This document shows, in pieces, positions 26,709-35,987 of a stretch of 64,000 nt of DNA. Every line of letters starts with the position of its first letter. Within the stretch, counting starts at the first letter, position 1. Source of the stretch: Robertkochia solimangrovi (lineage in GTDB: Bacteria > Bacteroidota > Bacteroidia > Flavobacteriales > Flavobacteriaceae); the NCBI RefSeq assembly GCF_007279655.1, contig NZ_QKWN01000001.1, positions 620,001 to 684,000 on the forward strand, written 5' to 3'. The notes under the pieces were generated by a model. The model did no database searches and was not told where the DNA came from. It worked only from the letters and a program-made list of their open reading frames with translations. Made by a program: the position numbers and the translations under genes.

Positions 26709-28325
26709 ATGCGCAGAACATTGATAAAAGTACATCCTGATGATAATGTGGCCGTGGTATTAAGCGATCATAAAACAGGAGACCGTGCAGAACTGGATGG
26801 ATCAGAAGTGATCTTTGCCACCGATGCAGATGCCAAGCATAAGATCGCTCTGACCGACCTGAACGCAGGTGATGAAATCTTTATGTATGGCGTGCTGGTA
26901 GGAAAAGCCGAATCGGATATACCTAAGGGCGCTGCCCTGACCATTCATAATGTAAAACACCAGAGTGCTAAGGTATCAGGAAAAACAGCTGATTTCATCT
27001 GGGATGCTCCGGATGTCTCAAAATGGGAGGATCGCACTTTTAATGGATATCACAGGCTGGATGGACAGGTAGGAACCGATAATGTTTGGTTGTTCTTTCC
27101 TCTTGTATTCTGTGAGAACAGAAACATCGAGGTATTAAAGGAGGTTTTCGAAAAGGAATTGTTGCATAAACAAGCAGACCGTCATCGCCTGTTATTACGA
27201 TCATTGATCCATAACGGAGGAAATGAATTGGAAGATCAGCCTGAACCGGAAACCACGCCTGTTTTTGAAAATATTAAAGTGCGTTTTATTACCCATCAGG
27301 GAGGTTGCGGAGGAATTCGTCAGGATGCGGTTAGTCTTGCCAGATTATTATCCGGATATCTTAACAATCCGAATGTTGCAGGGGCAACCGTTCTCAGTCT
27401 GGGATGTCAGAATTTACAGGTGGATATATTTAAAAGCGCTTTAAAAACGATCAATCCCGATTTTCAAAAGCCTATACTTATCTACGAACAACAACAGGAA
27501 GGTACGGTTGACGGGATGATTTCGCGGATCATTAAGGATTCGTATGCCGAGATCAAGAAAGCGGATCAGTATGTAAGAGAACCTGCGCCATTGTCTAAAT
27601 TAAAGATAGGTCTGGAATGCGGGGGATCTGACGGTTTCTCCGGAATTTCAGCAAATCCTGTACTTGGACAGGTTTCAGATATGCTGGTAGCCCTGAACGG
27701 AACTGCGATCTTATCTGAATTTCCCGAGCTCTGTGGAGTGGAACAGGAATTGGTGAATCGTTGTGTGGATAATGAGAAAGCAGAGCGTTTCCTTCAGTTG
27801 ATGCAGGATTTTGAGCGATCTGTGGTCAATGCCGGTTCTGGATTTGATATGAATCCATCTCCGGGAAATATCAAGGACGGACTTATTACCGATGCGATGA
27901 AATCGGCAGGAGCCGCAAAAAAAGGAGGCACATCACCGGTGGTCGATGTCGTTGATTACGGCGAATATGTGAATAAACCCGGATTAAATCTGCTCTGTAC
28001 GCCAGGAAATGATGTGGAAAGTACCACAGCTATGGCAGGGGCAGGGGCCAATGTTATTCTTTTTACTACCGGCCTGGGGACTCCAACGGGAAATCCTGTT
28101 TCCCCTGTGGTCAAAGTATCCTCTAATTCTGCACTGGCGGAAAGAATGCCTGATATTATCGATGTAGATACTGGCGCTGTGATCACCGGAGAGAAGAGCA
28201 TCCAGGAAATGGCAGATGAATTACTTGAATATATAATTGCTGTAGCCAGCGGAATAATTGAGTCTAAGGCTATGCAGCTTGATCAGCATGATTTTATCCC
28301 GTGGAAACGTGGGGTATCGCTATAA
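26709..28325 (+). CDS. uxaA: Altronate dehydratase (UxaA)
   Basis: 538 residues. Dehydrates D-altronate to KDG, joining the galacturonate branch to KdgK. An N-terminal SAF-type domain (about 1-95, IKVHPDDNVAVVLSDH, HNVKHQ) is followed by the two-part dehydratase domain: GYHRLDGQVGTDNVWLFFPLVFC, THQGGCGGIRQDA, LGCQNLQVD, LECGGSDGFSGISANPVLG, CGVEQELVNR and GTPTGNPVSPVVK. Iron-dependent in characterised members. Last gene of the ten-gene operon, 65 bp from the convergent regulator gene, with a terminator hairpin between. Confidence 0.95.
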   Translation: MRRTLIKVHPDDNVAVVLSDHKTGDRAELDGSEVIFATDADAKHKIALTDLNAGDEIFMYGVLVGKAESDIPKGAALTIHNVKHQSAKVSGKTADFIWDAPDVSKWEDRTFNGYHRLDGQVGTDNVWLFFPLVFCENRNIEVLKEVFEKELLHKQADRHRLLLRSLIHNGGNELEDQPEPETTPVFENIKVRFITHQGGCGGIRQDAVSLARLLSGYLNNPNVAGATVLSLGCQNLQVDIFKSALKTINPDFQKPILIYEQQQEGTVDGMISRIIKDSYAEIKKADQYVREPAPLSKLKIGLECGGSDGFSGISANPVLGQVSDMLVALNGTAILSEFPELCGVEQELVNRCVDNEKAERFLQLMQDFERSVVNAGSGFDMNPSPGNIKDGLITDAMKSAGAAKKGGTSPVVDVVDYGEYVNKPGLNLLCTPGNDVESTTAMAGAGANVILFTTGLGTPTGNPVSPVVKVSSNSALAERMPDIIDVDTGAVITGEKSIQEMADELLEYIIAVASGIIESKAMQLDQHDFIPWKRGVSL

Positions 28326-28351
28326 ATTTTGATGTAGTTTCTGGCAGATGA

Positions 28352-28383
28352 ACCGTTTCGGGGATAGTTATATTCCCGAACGT
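28352..28383. terminator. Hairpin between convergent uxaA and lacI-type gene
   Basis: CG-TTTCGGGGA (28354-28364) pairs with TTCCCGAA-CG (28373-28382) with one bulge and one G-T pair, loop of eight bases. The T tract is poor (TTTGTCTCC), so strength is uncertain; position between convergent stops supports a terminator role. Confidence 0.5.
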
Positions 28384-28390
28384 TTGTCTC

Positions 28391-29410
28391 CTAATCGTTT
28401 TTGGTCGAGGATTTTCGTATCATCAGACTTGGGGAAAGTATAACCTTCTTCTCGATCTTCACGCCAGAATCATTCATTTGTTCCAAAAATACACGGGCAG
28501 CCATTTTGCCCATTTCCATCGGGTTCTGATCTACAGAGGAAATAGAGAGTTCCATAAATTTAGTGAAAGGTTCGTTACTGAATCCTACCACACTGAAATC
28601 TTCCGGGATGTTCACCCCTAGTTCTTTTAGTTTTTGGATCGCTCCCAGGGCTACGTAATCACTGGAAGAAAATAAAGCATCCGGTGGATTCGGTAATTTC
28701 ATAAATTTTGTGATCGCATCTTTTCCCGCATCTGTATCACTTCGGGTCTGCATGACATATTCCTTTTTAAAAGGGATTCCGTATTCCGATAAGGCTTCTT
28801 TGTAACCTTCGAAACGATCTTTATAGATCTCCAATGCAAAATCACCGGAAGTATGAGCGATTCGCTTACAGCCTTGCTCTATAAGATGTTTTGTGGCCTG
28901 ATATCCGCCATCAAAGTCATTGATGGTTACGGTACTGACCCCCGGAATATTCTTTTTACGGTCAAAAAAGATCAAGGGGATCTGCTTGTTCAAAACATTC
29001 CTGAAGTGGGAGGTGCTCTGAGTTACCTTGGTGATCGACATCAATATACCATCGATCTGGGTGTTCAAAAGAGCATTGATGGTATCCTTTTCCTTTTGTT
29101 CATCTTCGTGCGTCTGACAAATAATGGTATGGTAACCCATTGGGTCCAGTTCCTCTTCGATCCCGCGGATGATAGAAGCAAAGAAATTACGATCGATATA
29201 GGGTACAATGACACCTACGGTATTACTCTTACCACTTTTTAAAGCAACTGCAAGTTTATTTTGTTTGTAGTTCATTGCCGCCGCAGTCTCCATTACCAGT
29301 TTTCGGGTGCTTTCACTGATCTTTGGGTTGTTGTTCAAAGCTCTTGAAACCGTTGCTGCCGTAATGTTCAGCTTTTTGGCGATATCGTAGATGGTAACCT
29401 TCTCGTTCAT
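28391..29410 (-). CDS. LacI family transcriptional regulator of the pectin/uronate locus
   Basis: 339 residues. N-terminal LacI helix-turn-helix (VTIYDIAKKLNITAATVSRALNNNPKIS, about 4-31) with hinge, then a periplasmic-binding-protein-like effector domain (NTVGVIVPYIDRNFFASIIRGIEEEL; GFSNEPFTKFMELSISSVDQNP). It probably represses the kduI operon and susC by binding TGTAATCGATTACA-type sites; the effector would be a pathway intermediate such as KDG, which cannot be read from sequence. A variant operator 56 bp upstream suggests autoregulation. Convergent with uxaA and divergent from susC. Confidence 0.92.
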   Translation of the reverse strand: MNEKVTIYDIAKKLNITAATVSRALNNNPKISESTRKLVMETAAAMNYKQNKLAVALKSGKSNTVGVIVPYIDRNFFASIIRGIEEELDPMGYHTIICQTHEDEQKEKDTINALLNTQIDGILMSITKVTQSTSHFRNVLNKQIPLIFFDRKKNIPGVSTVTINDFDGGYQATKHLIEQGCKRIAHTSGDFALEIYKDRFEGYKEALSEYGIPFKKEYVMQTRSDTDAGKDAITKFMKLPNPPDALFSSSDYVALGAIQKLKELGVNIPEDFSVVGFSNEPFTKFMELSISSVDQNPMEMGKMAARVFLEQMNDSGVKIEKKVILSPSLMIRKSSTKND

Positions 29411-29465
29411 ATACTTGGCTAATATACAGGAGATTTTTCTCGCGTGCTAAAATATTAAAAATTGA

Positions 29466-29479
29466 TGTTATCGATTACG
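29466..29479. promoter_or_regulatory. Variant LacI-type operator upstream of lacI-type gene
   Basis: TGTTATCGATTACG, 12 of 14 identical to the kduI operator and still holding ATCGATTAC. 56 bp upstream of the regulator start at 29410; consistent with autoregulation. Confidence 0.6.
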
Positions 29480-29631
29480 CAATTATCTCAAAATGGCTCG
29501 AAAGTCAATAAAATCAATGTTTTGCGCAGTTAAATGTAATATTTTCTTACCACATTTCCTGTAAATATAATATGATAATGTTAAAAAAGACACTTATGAA
29601 TTGATGAAATATCATTTTTTTACGATAAAAA

Positions 29632-29662
29632 TTTGAATTTTGACACTTATTGTTTAGTTTCG
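29632..29662 (+). promoter_or_regulatory. susC promoter
   Basis: TTTG (29632-29635), 19 bases, then TAGTTTCG (29655-29662), a one-mismatch TAnnTTTG. This is the Bacteroidota -33/-7 arrangement, and it ends exactly where the LacI-type operator begins, the same geometry as at kduI. Confidence 0.65.
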
Positions 29663-29676
29663 TGCAATCGATTACA
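29663..29676. promoter_or_regulatory. LacI-type operator upstream of susC
   Basis: TGCAATCGATTACA, 13 of 14 identical to the kduI operator and a full match to TGNAANCGNTTNCA. Placed over the predicted transcription start, as expected for a repressor site. Confidence 0.78.
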
Positions 29677-30081
29677 CTAAAAAAGGGAGTATATTACAAC
29701 CAACAGACATGAATCAACCAACACTGTCAAACCAATTTTTAGAAGGGTTTTCAACTATTCCGGTCACTGTTAAAATGACCGATCCTGAATTGGTACACAG
29801 CTGCCATTTTTTTCAAATGATTTTAATTGCCACGATGTTGGTGAGCCAAAACTCCAACTATATATCGGTTATGATCAATTCGCCTTTATCGGCAACCTTC
29901 CCCCGTTTTTTTTATAACATTTTTTCGAAATCGTTTGAGAAGATTTTAAAATACCCGTTTCATTGGTGTGGAATAGCACCAGTACCGGTTATCAGCAGTA
30001 ACAATGTCGTCTATTTCTATCGATAATAAATACAACTAATACTACTACCTAATCTTAAACACTCAAATTAACTATCTGATT

Positions 30082-33000
30082 ATGAAAATTAAAAAGTTAC
30101 TTAAAAGATGGGAAAGGAGGATTCCAAAATCCTTTCTGCTTTTTGCCTTGTTGCTGGCAAATGCCATAAATGCGCAACAGGGAACAGTGGTTACCGGAAC
30201 CATCAATGATGCCGCTACGAATACTCCGTTGCCCGGGGTTAACGTGATTGAAAAAGGAACATCGAATGGTACTACAACAGACTTCGACGGTAATTTTACA
30301 CTGACCGTGGCCGACACTGGTGCTACCCTGCTGATCAGTTATCTGGGATTTAAATCTCAGGAAGTATTTCTGGATGGAAGAACCGTTATCACCTTGCAGC
30401 TGGAAGAAGATGCACAATCGTTGGATGAAGTGGTCGTAGTAGGATACGGTACACAGAAAAAATCTGACCTTACCGGAGCGGTTTCCAGTATGGATTCTGA
30501 AGCGCTTACCGAAAGAAGTTTCAATAACCCGCTGGAAGCTATTCAGGGAAATCTTCCCGGTGTGCAGATCAATCAGTCTACCGGTAGAATCGGTGATGGT
30601 TTTGACATCGTAATCCGTGGTAACAACTCATTGAATGGCAGTGGAGATCCTTTATATATTGTAGACGGAGTTCCTACCGATGGAATTGAATTCCTGAATC
30701 CTCAGGATATCGAAAGACTTGATGTATTAAAGGATGCGTCTTCCACGGCGATTTATGGTTCCAGAGGTTCCAATGGTGTTGTCATCGTAACCACCAAGAG
30801 TGGTGCAGGCGCTAAATCCGGATTAACCGTTTCCCTCGATAGTTATATGGGGATCCGTGAGGTGGCTCGACTACCAAAAATGATGGATGGACCCACCTGG
30901 TGGTACTATCATCAATCGGCTTACCTGGCTACCACCAATGGCGGGGATGCCATGAACACCACACCCGAGGAATTACATGATGCAGTCATCGGATCTGCCA
31001 ATTCCTTACTGGAAGAAAGAGCGCTAAATAATGATACTTTCGATTGGTATGATGCCGTGCTTAAAACCGGACTTCAGACCAATAATTATGTAAATATCGC
31101 CGGTCGTGCTGAAAACGGACTCGGTTATAATCTAGGGCTCGGTTATCAGGACGAGACTGGTAATGTTGAGAACGAATCTTTGAAGAAATATTCCTTTAAA
31201 GCAGGTATCGATCATCAATTGAGCGAAAAAATCTCCACGGGAGCAAACTTTACACTTACGATGACACAACAGCAGGATGGTAGTGATGTCGCGATGCGTG
31301 AAGCATTTCGCTTGAATCCTTTCCTGACACCTTATGGATTAGACGGGGAATTATTTCCGTTACCGGGTAAACTGGTGGATGAGAATGGTGATTACCTGAT
31401 CAATAAGACCAGTACCTATAATCCATTGCTTGAGATCGCCAATACTTCCGATGAAACCAGAAGATGGAATATAATCGGAAACATCTATCTCGAATATAAA
31501 CCTTTGGAATGGTTGACACTGAAGTCGACCTATTCTGCAGGATATGATCACCGACGCAGAGGAAGAGCCTGGGGCGCCATGACGAACCAGGGAGTGAATA
31601 ACAATGATCTGCCTTCTTCTTCTTTGGATAATTATGAAAATTTCAATTATACATGGGATAATCAGTTCAATGTGAATTATACACTGAACGATGCTCATAC
31701 CTTTAATTTTCTGGGGCTTCAGAGTGTGTATTACACCCGCTCAGAATCATCCTTCTTAAGTTCAAGAAATCAGCCCTTTGATACGGGATTCTATAATATC
31801 GGTTCCGGTGAGCAGAGTACTTTCAATCTGGGATCTAACTATGTGAAATCAACGTTGAGCTCTTATGCCCTTCGTCTCAATTATTCCTATAAAGGAAAAT
31901 ATCTGATCACGCTCTCGAATCGATGGGATGGGTCATCGTTACTTTCTAAAAAGAACCGATGGGATTCCTTTCCTTCAGGAGCACTTGCCTGGAGAGTCAG
32001 TGAAGAATCTTTCCTTCAGGGTTCTGAAGCTATTTCAAATTTAAAGCTCAGAGTGAGTTACGGATATACTGGAAATAATGTGATCTCTCCATATTCTACG
32101 TTAAACGGACTCGATCAGCAAACCTATTATGATTTTGGAGGTTCCGTGGTCAATGGTTGGTTACCCTCCGATCTGGCGAACAGTGAATTGGGATGGGAAA
32201 AGACCCGTGAATTCAACTTCGGACTCGATTTCGGTTTTATGAGCAATCGCCTGTTCGGATCGATCGACATTTATGACCGATTATCTGATGACCTCCTGCT
32301 CGAGCAATCGTTGCCGGTAGAATCAGGATGGTCTACCATCAATGCCAATGTGGGCTCAGTGAGCAATAAAGGGGTGGAAGTAGCATTGACCGGAAGAATT
32401 ATCAATACCGATAAAGTTTCCTGGGAACTAAGTGGAACCTTTACCGCTAACAATAACAGCATTGAAGAGATCTATGGACAGGATGAAATCGATGATGTGG
32501 GTAACGGATGGTTTATTGGAGAGTCTATCGATTCACAATATAACTATGTATTTGATGGGATCTGGCAGGCAAATGAAAGAACGGAAGCAGAATCGTATGG
32601 TCAGTCTGAAGGACAGGCCAAAGTGAAGGATATCAACGGTGATGGCGTAATCGATCCGGATGATGACCGGGTGATCCTCGGTTCTGCAGATCCAGACTGG
32701 ACGGGAAGTTTATTTACCAAAGTGACCTTTGGTGGATTTGACCTTTCAGCCTCATTGATCACAAATCAGGGAGTTTTTGTTTATAGTCCGTTTCATTCAA
32801 ATTTCACCGATACACGTGATCGCGGACGACAGAAACTGGATATCGACTGGTATGTTCCAGACAACACTGCGGGTGTGGAGCCTCAGTATTCGAACAATTA
32901 TCCCCAGCCAAGAAATATGGGGACCTACTGGCGAAATGAAGGGGTGGGTTATTACAGAGATGCATCTTTCGTCAAGATCAAAAATATAGCACTCGGATAT

Positions 33001-33183
33001 ACACTTAGTCCGGCAGTGCTCGATAAATTAAAGATCAAGCATTGCAGGATCTATGCAAATGTTTTGAATCCGTTCGTCTTTACCGACTATGATGGTTATG
33101 ATCCTGAATGGGCTTCAGCAGGCCTCGGGATCGGACGTGTCAGTTCGGTGACCTATCAATTAGGGATTAACTTAAAATTTTAA
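30082..33183 (+). CDS. SusC-like TonB-dependent outer-membrane receptor
   Basis: 1033 residues. Signal peptide to about residue 32 (LLLANAINAQ), CarboxypepD_reg-like N-terminal domain (about 36-110), the SusC plug signature LDEVVVVGYGTQKKSDLTGAV (about 114-134), plug domain with YIVDGVPTDGIEFLNPQDIERLDVLKDASSTAIYGSRGSNGVVIVTTK, then the beta barrel ending in QLGINLKF with terminal Phe. It imports pectin-derived oligosaccharides across the outer membrane with SusD, powered by TonB. Starts the second transcript of the locus, under the LacI-type operator; SusD follows 6 bp after. Confidence 0.95.
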   Translation: MKIKKLLKRWERRIPKSFLLFALLLANAINAQQGTVVTGTINDAATNTPLPGVNVIEKGTSNGTTTDFDGNFTLTVADTGATLLISYLGFKSQEVFLDGRTVITLQLEEDAQSLDEVVVVGYGTQKKSDLTGAVSSMDSEALTERSFNNPLEAIQGNLPGVQINQSTGRIGDGFDIVIRGNNSLNGSGDPLYIVDGVPTDGIEFLNPQDIERLDVLKDASSTAIYGSRGSNGVVIVTTKSGAGAKSGLTVSLDSYMGIREVARLPKMMDGPTWWYYHQSAYLATTNGGDAMNTTPEELHDAVIGSANSLLEERALNNDTFDWYDAVLKTGLQTNNYVNIAGRAENGLGYNLGLGYQDETGNVENESLKKYSFKAGIDHQLSEKISTGANFTLTMTQQQDGSDVAMREAFRLNPFLTPYGLDGELFPLPGKLVDENGDYLINKTSTYNPLLEIANTSDETRRWNIIGNIYLEYKPLEWLTLKSTYSAGYDHRRRGRAWGAMTNQGVNNNDLPSSSLDNYENFNYTWDNQFNVNYTLNDAHTFNFLGLQSVYYTRSESSFLSSRNQPFDTGFYNIGSGEQSTFNLGSNYVKSTLSSYALRLNYSYKGKYLITLSNRWDGSSLLSKKNRWDSFPSGALAWRVSEESFLQGSEAISNLKLRVSYGYTGNNVISPYSTLNGLDQQTYYDFGGSVVNGWLPSDLANSELGWEKTREFNFGLDFGFMSNRLFGSIDIYDRLSDDLLLEQSLPVESGWSTINANVGSVSNKGVEVALTGRIINTDKVSWELSGTFTANNNSIEEIYGQDEIDDVGNGWFIGESIDSQYNYVFDGIWQANERTEAESYGQSEGQAKVKDINGDGVIDPDDDRVILGSADPDWTGSLFTKVTFGGFDLSASLITNQGVFVYSPFHSNFTDTRDRGRQKLDIDWYVPDNTAGVEPQYSNNYPQPRNMGTYWRNEGVGYYRDASFVKIKNIALGYTLSPAVLDKLKIKHCRIYANVLNPFVFTDYDGYDPEWASAGLGIGRVSSVTYQLGINLKF

Positions 33184-33189
33184 TCAAAG

Positions 33190-34806
33190 ATGAAAATGAA
33201 AAAAATATTATTCGCAACAGCAATCCTTGGAATTTCATTGACATCGTGTGATGATTTTCTGGAGGAAGAGAACCTTTCCACGGAAACCGCTGAAAACTTC
33301 TATACTACTGCTGAAGGATTTGAAAGTCTGGTTACCGCTAACTACTCTCAGTTGAGAGAAATATATGGAGATGAACCCTGGTTGTTCTGTGCCGGTACCG
33401 ATATGTATGCGGAAGGCAGGGATCAGGAGCCCGTAGGGTTGAGTCAGTATTTACAACTCAATTCGGCCTCTGAAGGGGTAGGTCAATTATACAGTACTTG
33501 TTACCGCGCCATTCAGATCGCGAATATGGCACTGTATTACAGTGAACTGACAGAGTCTTTCGATCAATTGAATCAATATGTTGGAGAAGTTGAATACATG
33601 CGGGCCAATGCTTATTTTTTGTTGGTTCAGACCTATGGAGGCGTAGGAATCGTTACAGACTATATCGATAGTCCGGTACTGAGTTTTGACAGGAATACCG
33701 CACAGGAAGTATACGACCTTGTGATCGCCGACCTCCAGTCAGCGATGAACAAGGTAAGTAGTGGAGCTTTTTCAGGCCGTGTTACGAAAAGAGCTGTAGA
33801 CCATTTACTGGCTAAGGTCTATCTGGCCAGGGCTTATGAGAGCTTCGGATCTTCATCTGACTTTCAAATGGCCGCTCAATATGCCGATGAAGCCATAGCG
33901 GGTCAGGGACTGAATCTTTCATTTCAGGATCTCTGGAGCCCCGGGAATGAATTGAATGAAGAAGTATTGTTCTCAGTGCAGTATGATGCCGGCTCCGTTA
34001 GTGCCGATCCGTTCAATCTCGGAAATCAGCAGTCGTTCTATTTCAGTTCTTATCTGGGAGGTTCTGAAGTTGCCGGTGATGCACCATACCGAAGCTTTAA
34101 CCTTTGTCCGACCGATTATACTCTTGAGCTATATGAGCAGGGGGATGAGCGTTGGGAGGCCACTTTTATGACTGAAGTGTTTACCCGATATTATGATTAT
34201 TTCGATGTTGATGACCATTCGTCATTGACCGTAGTGGATTTTTATGAACCGAAATGGTTTACAGAGCTGGATAAAACGGCCTATATCGCGGCACATCCCG
34301 ATGTGACCTATCATGAATACGGAACTTATGGTGCCGATGATTCCACCGAAAACTACGGAACCATTCCTGTGAAGAAGTTTGATGACCCTTCCTCGCCTTT
34401 CGGTTCCGGAGGGGTTAGTACCCGGGATGTAGTACTTTCCCGATTGGGAGATACCTACCTTATCGCTGCGGAAGCCTATTTTCAATCCGGCGATGTTGCC
34501 ACAGCCTTAAACCGGTTGAACGTAGTCAGGGAGCGTGCCAATGCAACTCCAGCTACCACAGGGGATATGAGTATCGGATATATTCTTGATGAAAGAGCCA
34601 GGGAGCTCCTGGGAGAATATCACCGATGGTTTGACCTGAAACGTACGGGAACCCTGATCGACAGGGCTTCGATGTACCATTACCTGATCCAGGCTTCGAA
34701 TTTTGACGGTGCCAACGGAGAAAAGAAAATATTAAGACCGATCCCACAATCAGCGATCGATCTGAACCAAAACCAGGATTTTCCACAAAATCCTGCATAC
34801 AATTAA
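33190..34806 (+). CDS. SusD/RagB-type surface glycan-binding lipoprotein
   Basis: 538 residues with a lipoprotein signal (GISLTSC, Cys 20), the SusD N-terminal TPR-like region (YRAIQIANMALYYSEL, YVGEVEYMRANAYFLLVQTYGG, RVTKRAVDHLLAKVYLARAYE) and the C-terminal segments RLGDTYLIAAEAYFQSGDVATALNRLNVVRERA and RARELLGEYHRWFDLKRTGTL. It captures oligosaccharides at the cell surface for SusC. Pairing with a pectin gene set makes oligogalacturonide or rhamnogalacturonan fragments the likely ligand (inference). Confidence 0.95.
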   Translation: MKMKKILFATAILGISLTSCDDFLEEENLSTETAENFYTTAEGFESLVTANYSQLREIYGDEPWLFCAGTDMYAEGRDQEPVGLSQYLQLNSASEGVGQLYSTCYRAIQIANMALYYSELTESFDQLNQYVGEVEYMRANAYFLLVQTYGGVGIVTDYIDSPVLSFDRNTAQEVYDLVIADLQSAMNKVSSGAFSGRVTKRAVDHLLAKVYLARAYESFGSSSDFQMAAQYADEAIAGQGLNLSFQDLWSPGNELNEEVLFSVQYDAGSVSADPFNLGNQQSFYFSSYLGGSEVAGDAPYRSFNLCPTDYTLELYEQGDERWEATFMTEVFTRYYDYFDVDDHSSLTVVDFYEPKWFTELDKTAYIAAHPDVTYHEYGTYGADDSTENYGTIPVKKFDDPSSPFGSGGVSTRDVVLSRLGDTYLIAAEAYFQSGDVATALNRLNVVRERANATPATTGDMSIGYILDERARELLGEYHRWFDLKRTGTLIDRASMYHYLIQASNFDGANGEKKILRPIPQSAIDLNQNQDFPQNPAYN

Positions 34807-34871
34807 ATGTTTGTTCTTAGAGTTCCGGGTTAGAAATACCGGATGTTATTTGGAGTTAGTTAGCTATTCAG

Positions 34872-34900
34872 AACTTGGCGGAATTTTTTCCGCCAAGTTT
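34872..34900 (+). terminator. Hairpin after susD
   Basis: AACTTGGCGGA pairs with TCCGCCAAGTT around a T-rich loop: an 11-bp stem but only a weak T tail (TATCATTT). Probably a partial terminator or attenuator that lowers enzyme-gene expression relative to susCD. Confidence 0.55.
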
Positions 34901-34959
34901 ATCATTTAGTGAAATATGATTAAATTCAAAATTCAATAATAAAATAAAAATCCATTTAC

Positions 34960-35964
34960 ATGAAAAAGTTACAAATTATAACAGCTGTTGGATTATTAGG
35001 GTTGGTGGCTTGTAAACAAGAGCCAAAAGCTTCTGCAGATAATAGTTCGGAGACAGTTACCGAAATGATGGCGGAAACCACGGCAGATTTGCCGAAAACC
35101 TATGCCGAGATCTCTATCAAAGAGGGAGGTGAATGGGTAGGACGTAAGTATGAAGGTGGAGATAAATTCGTGAATGTCGATTCCCTTACCGTCCCTGCAA
35201 GCCATACCGATCACTCTTACTATATACGCTATGAAGGTCCCGGATGGGAGAGCAATAAAATAGGATATCGTCTCTATCTCGACTGGAGAAATGCCATCGA
35301 TATTTTCGGGAAGTTAAAGGAAGATATGATTCTGGATCAGGTAGGACAGGATAATTTTGATTCTTATCATGAAATGAGTGATTGGGGAGCAGATATTCTG
35401 AAGGCAGGAAAATCACTCGGAGTAGGATCCCTGGCCCGATTTTATGAGGGAGCCACAGTTCATTTTAACGAAGTGGATTCCACCAAAGCAAAGGTCGCCA
35501 ATTATGCTGATCACTCTGCCGTGGATATTGCCTATTACGGATGGCAGACCCCCGAAGTGAAAACAGATCTTTCCTCCGAACTTTCGATCAAACCTGATTC
35601 ACGACTTACCAAACATCATTTTGTAACCTCTGAACCTGTTGAAGGACTTTGTACAGGTATCGTGAAATTTGAAGGAATCGATCTTATTAAAAAACAAAGT
35701 GAAGATGGTAAATGGGCATGTATAGCTACCTGGGGAGAACAATCTCTGGTGCCGGATAAATTGGGGATGGTTGTCTTCTATCAGACCGATGAAGTTGACC
35801 GCATCCAAGATTCAGAATTTGATCACCTTATCATCTTTAAGCCCACTACTGAACCTATTACGTATTATCTGGCAGGAGCCTGGGAAAAAGAACCGGGTGG
35901 AATTACTTCTGCTGAAGAATTTGATACCTGGCTGAATGAAACGCTCAGCGAACTTTCAAAATGA
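34960..35964 (+). CDS. DUF4861 family lipoprotein
   Basis: 334 residues with a lipoprotein signal (LLGLVAC, Cys 18) and a single DUF4861-type domain: GGEWVGRKYEGGDKFVNVD, HTDHSYYIRYEGPGWESNKIGYRLYLDWRNAIDIFGK, YHEMSDWGADILKAGKSLGVGSLARF, LTKHHFVTSEPVEGLCTGIVKFEGI, and a closing TYYLAGAWEKEPGG. Family function is poorly defined; from memory, a relative in ulvan degradation acts as an oligosaccharide dehydratase that makes the unsaturated uronate used by GH105, but I could not check that it carries this domain. The adjacent GH105 gene (23 bp downstream) fits such a pairing. Confidence 0.8.
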   Translation: MKKLQIITAVGLLGLVACKQEPKASADNSSETVTEMMAETTADLPKTYAEISIKEGGEWVGRKYEGGDKFVNVDSLTVPASHTDHSYYIRYEGPGWESNKIGYRLYLDWRNAIDIFGKLKEDMILDQVGQDNFDSYHEMSDWGADILKAGKSLGVGSLARFYEGATVHFNEVDSTKAKVANYADHSAVDIAYYGWQTPEVKTDLSSELSIKPDSRLTKHHFVTSEPVEGLCTGIVKFEGIDLIKKQSEDGKWACIATWGEQSLVPDKLGMVVFYQTDEVDRIQDSEFDHLIIFKPTTEPITYYLAGAWEKEPGGITSAEEFDTWLNETLSELSK

Positions 35965-35987
35965 TATAAACTTAAAAGTGTAAAACT

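Larger units (their letters stand above)
29411..30081. other. lacI-susC intergenic region with long susC leader
   Basis: 671 bp. It contains two LacI-type sites (29466-29479 and 29663-29676), the susC -33/-10 (29632-29662) and, if that promoter is used, a leader of about 410 nt. Bases 29709-30026 have no stop in one frame (105 codons) but show no recognisable protein, ribosome site or signal; I treat this as probably non-coding. A short stem CGGTCA/TGACCG lies at 29761-29781. Confidence 0.55.

Noticed and set aside
29709-30026. 105-codon open frame in the susC leader as a protein gene
   Set aside because: No ribosome site, no recognisable domain or signal; length alone is not enough, so it is recorded as leader.
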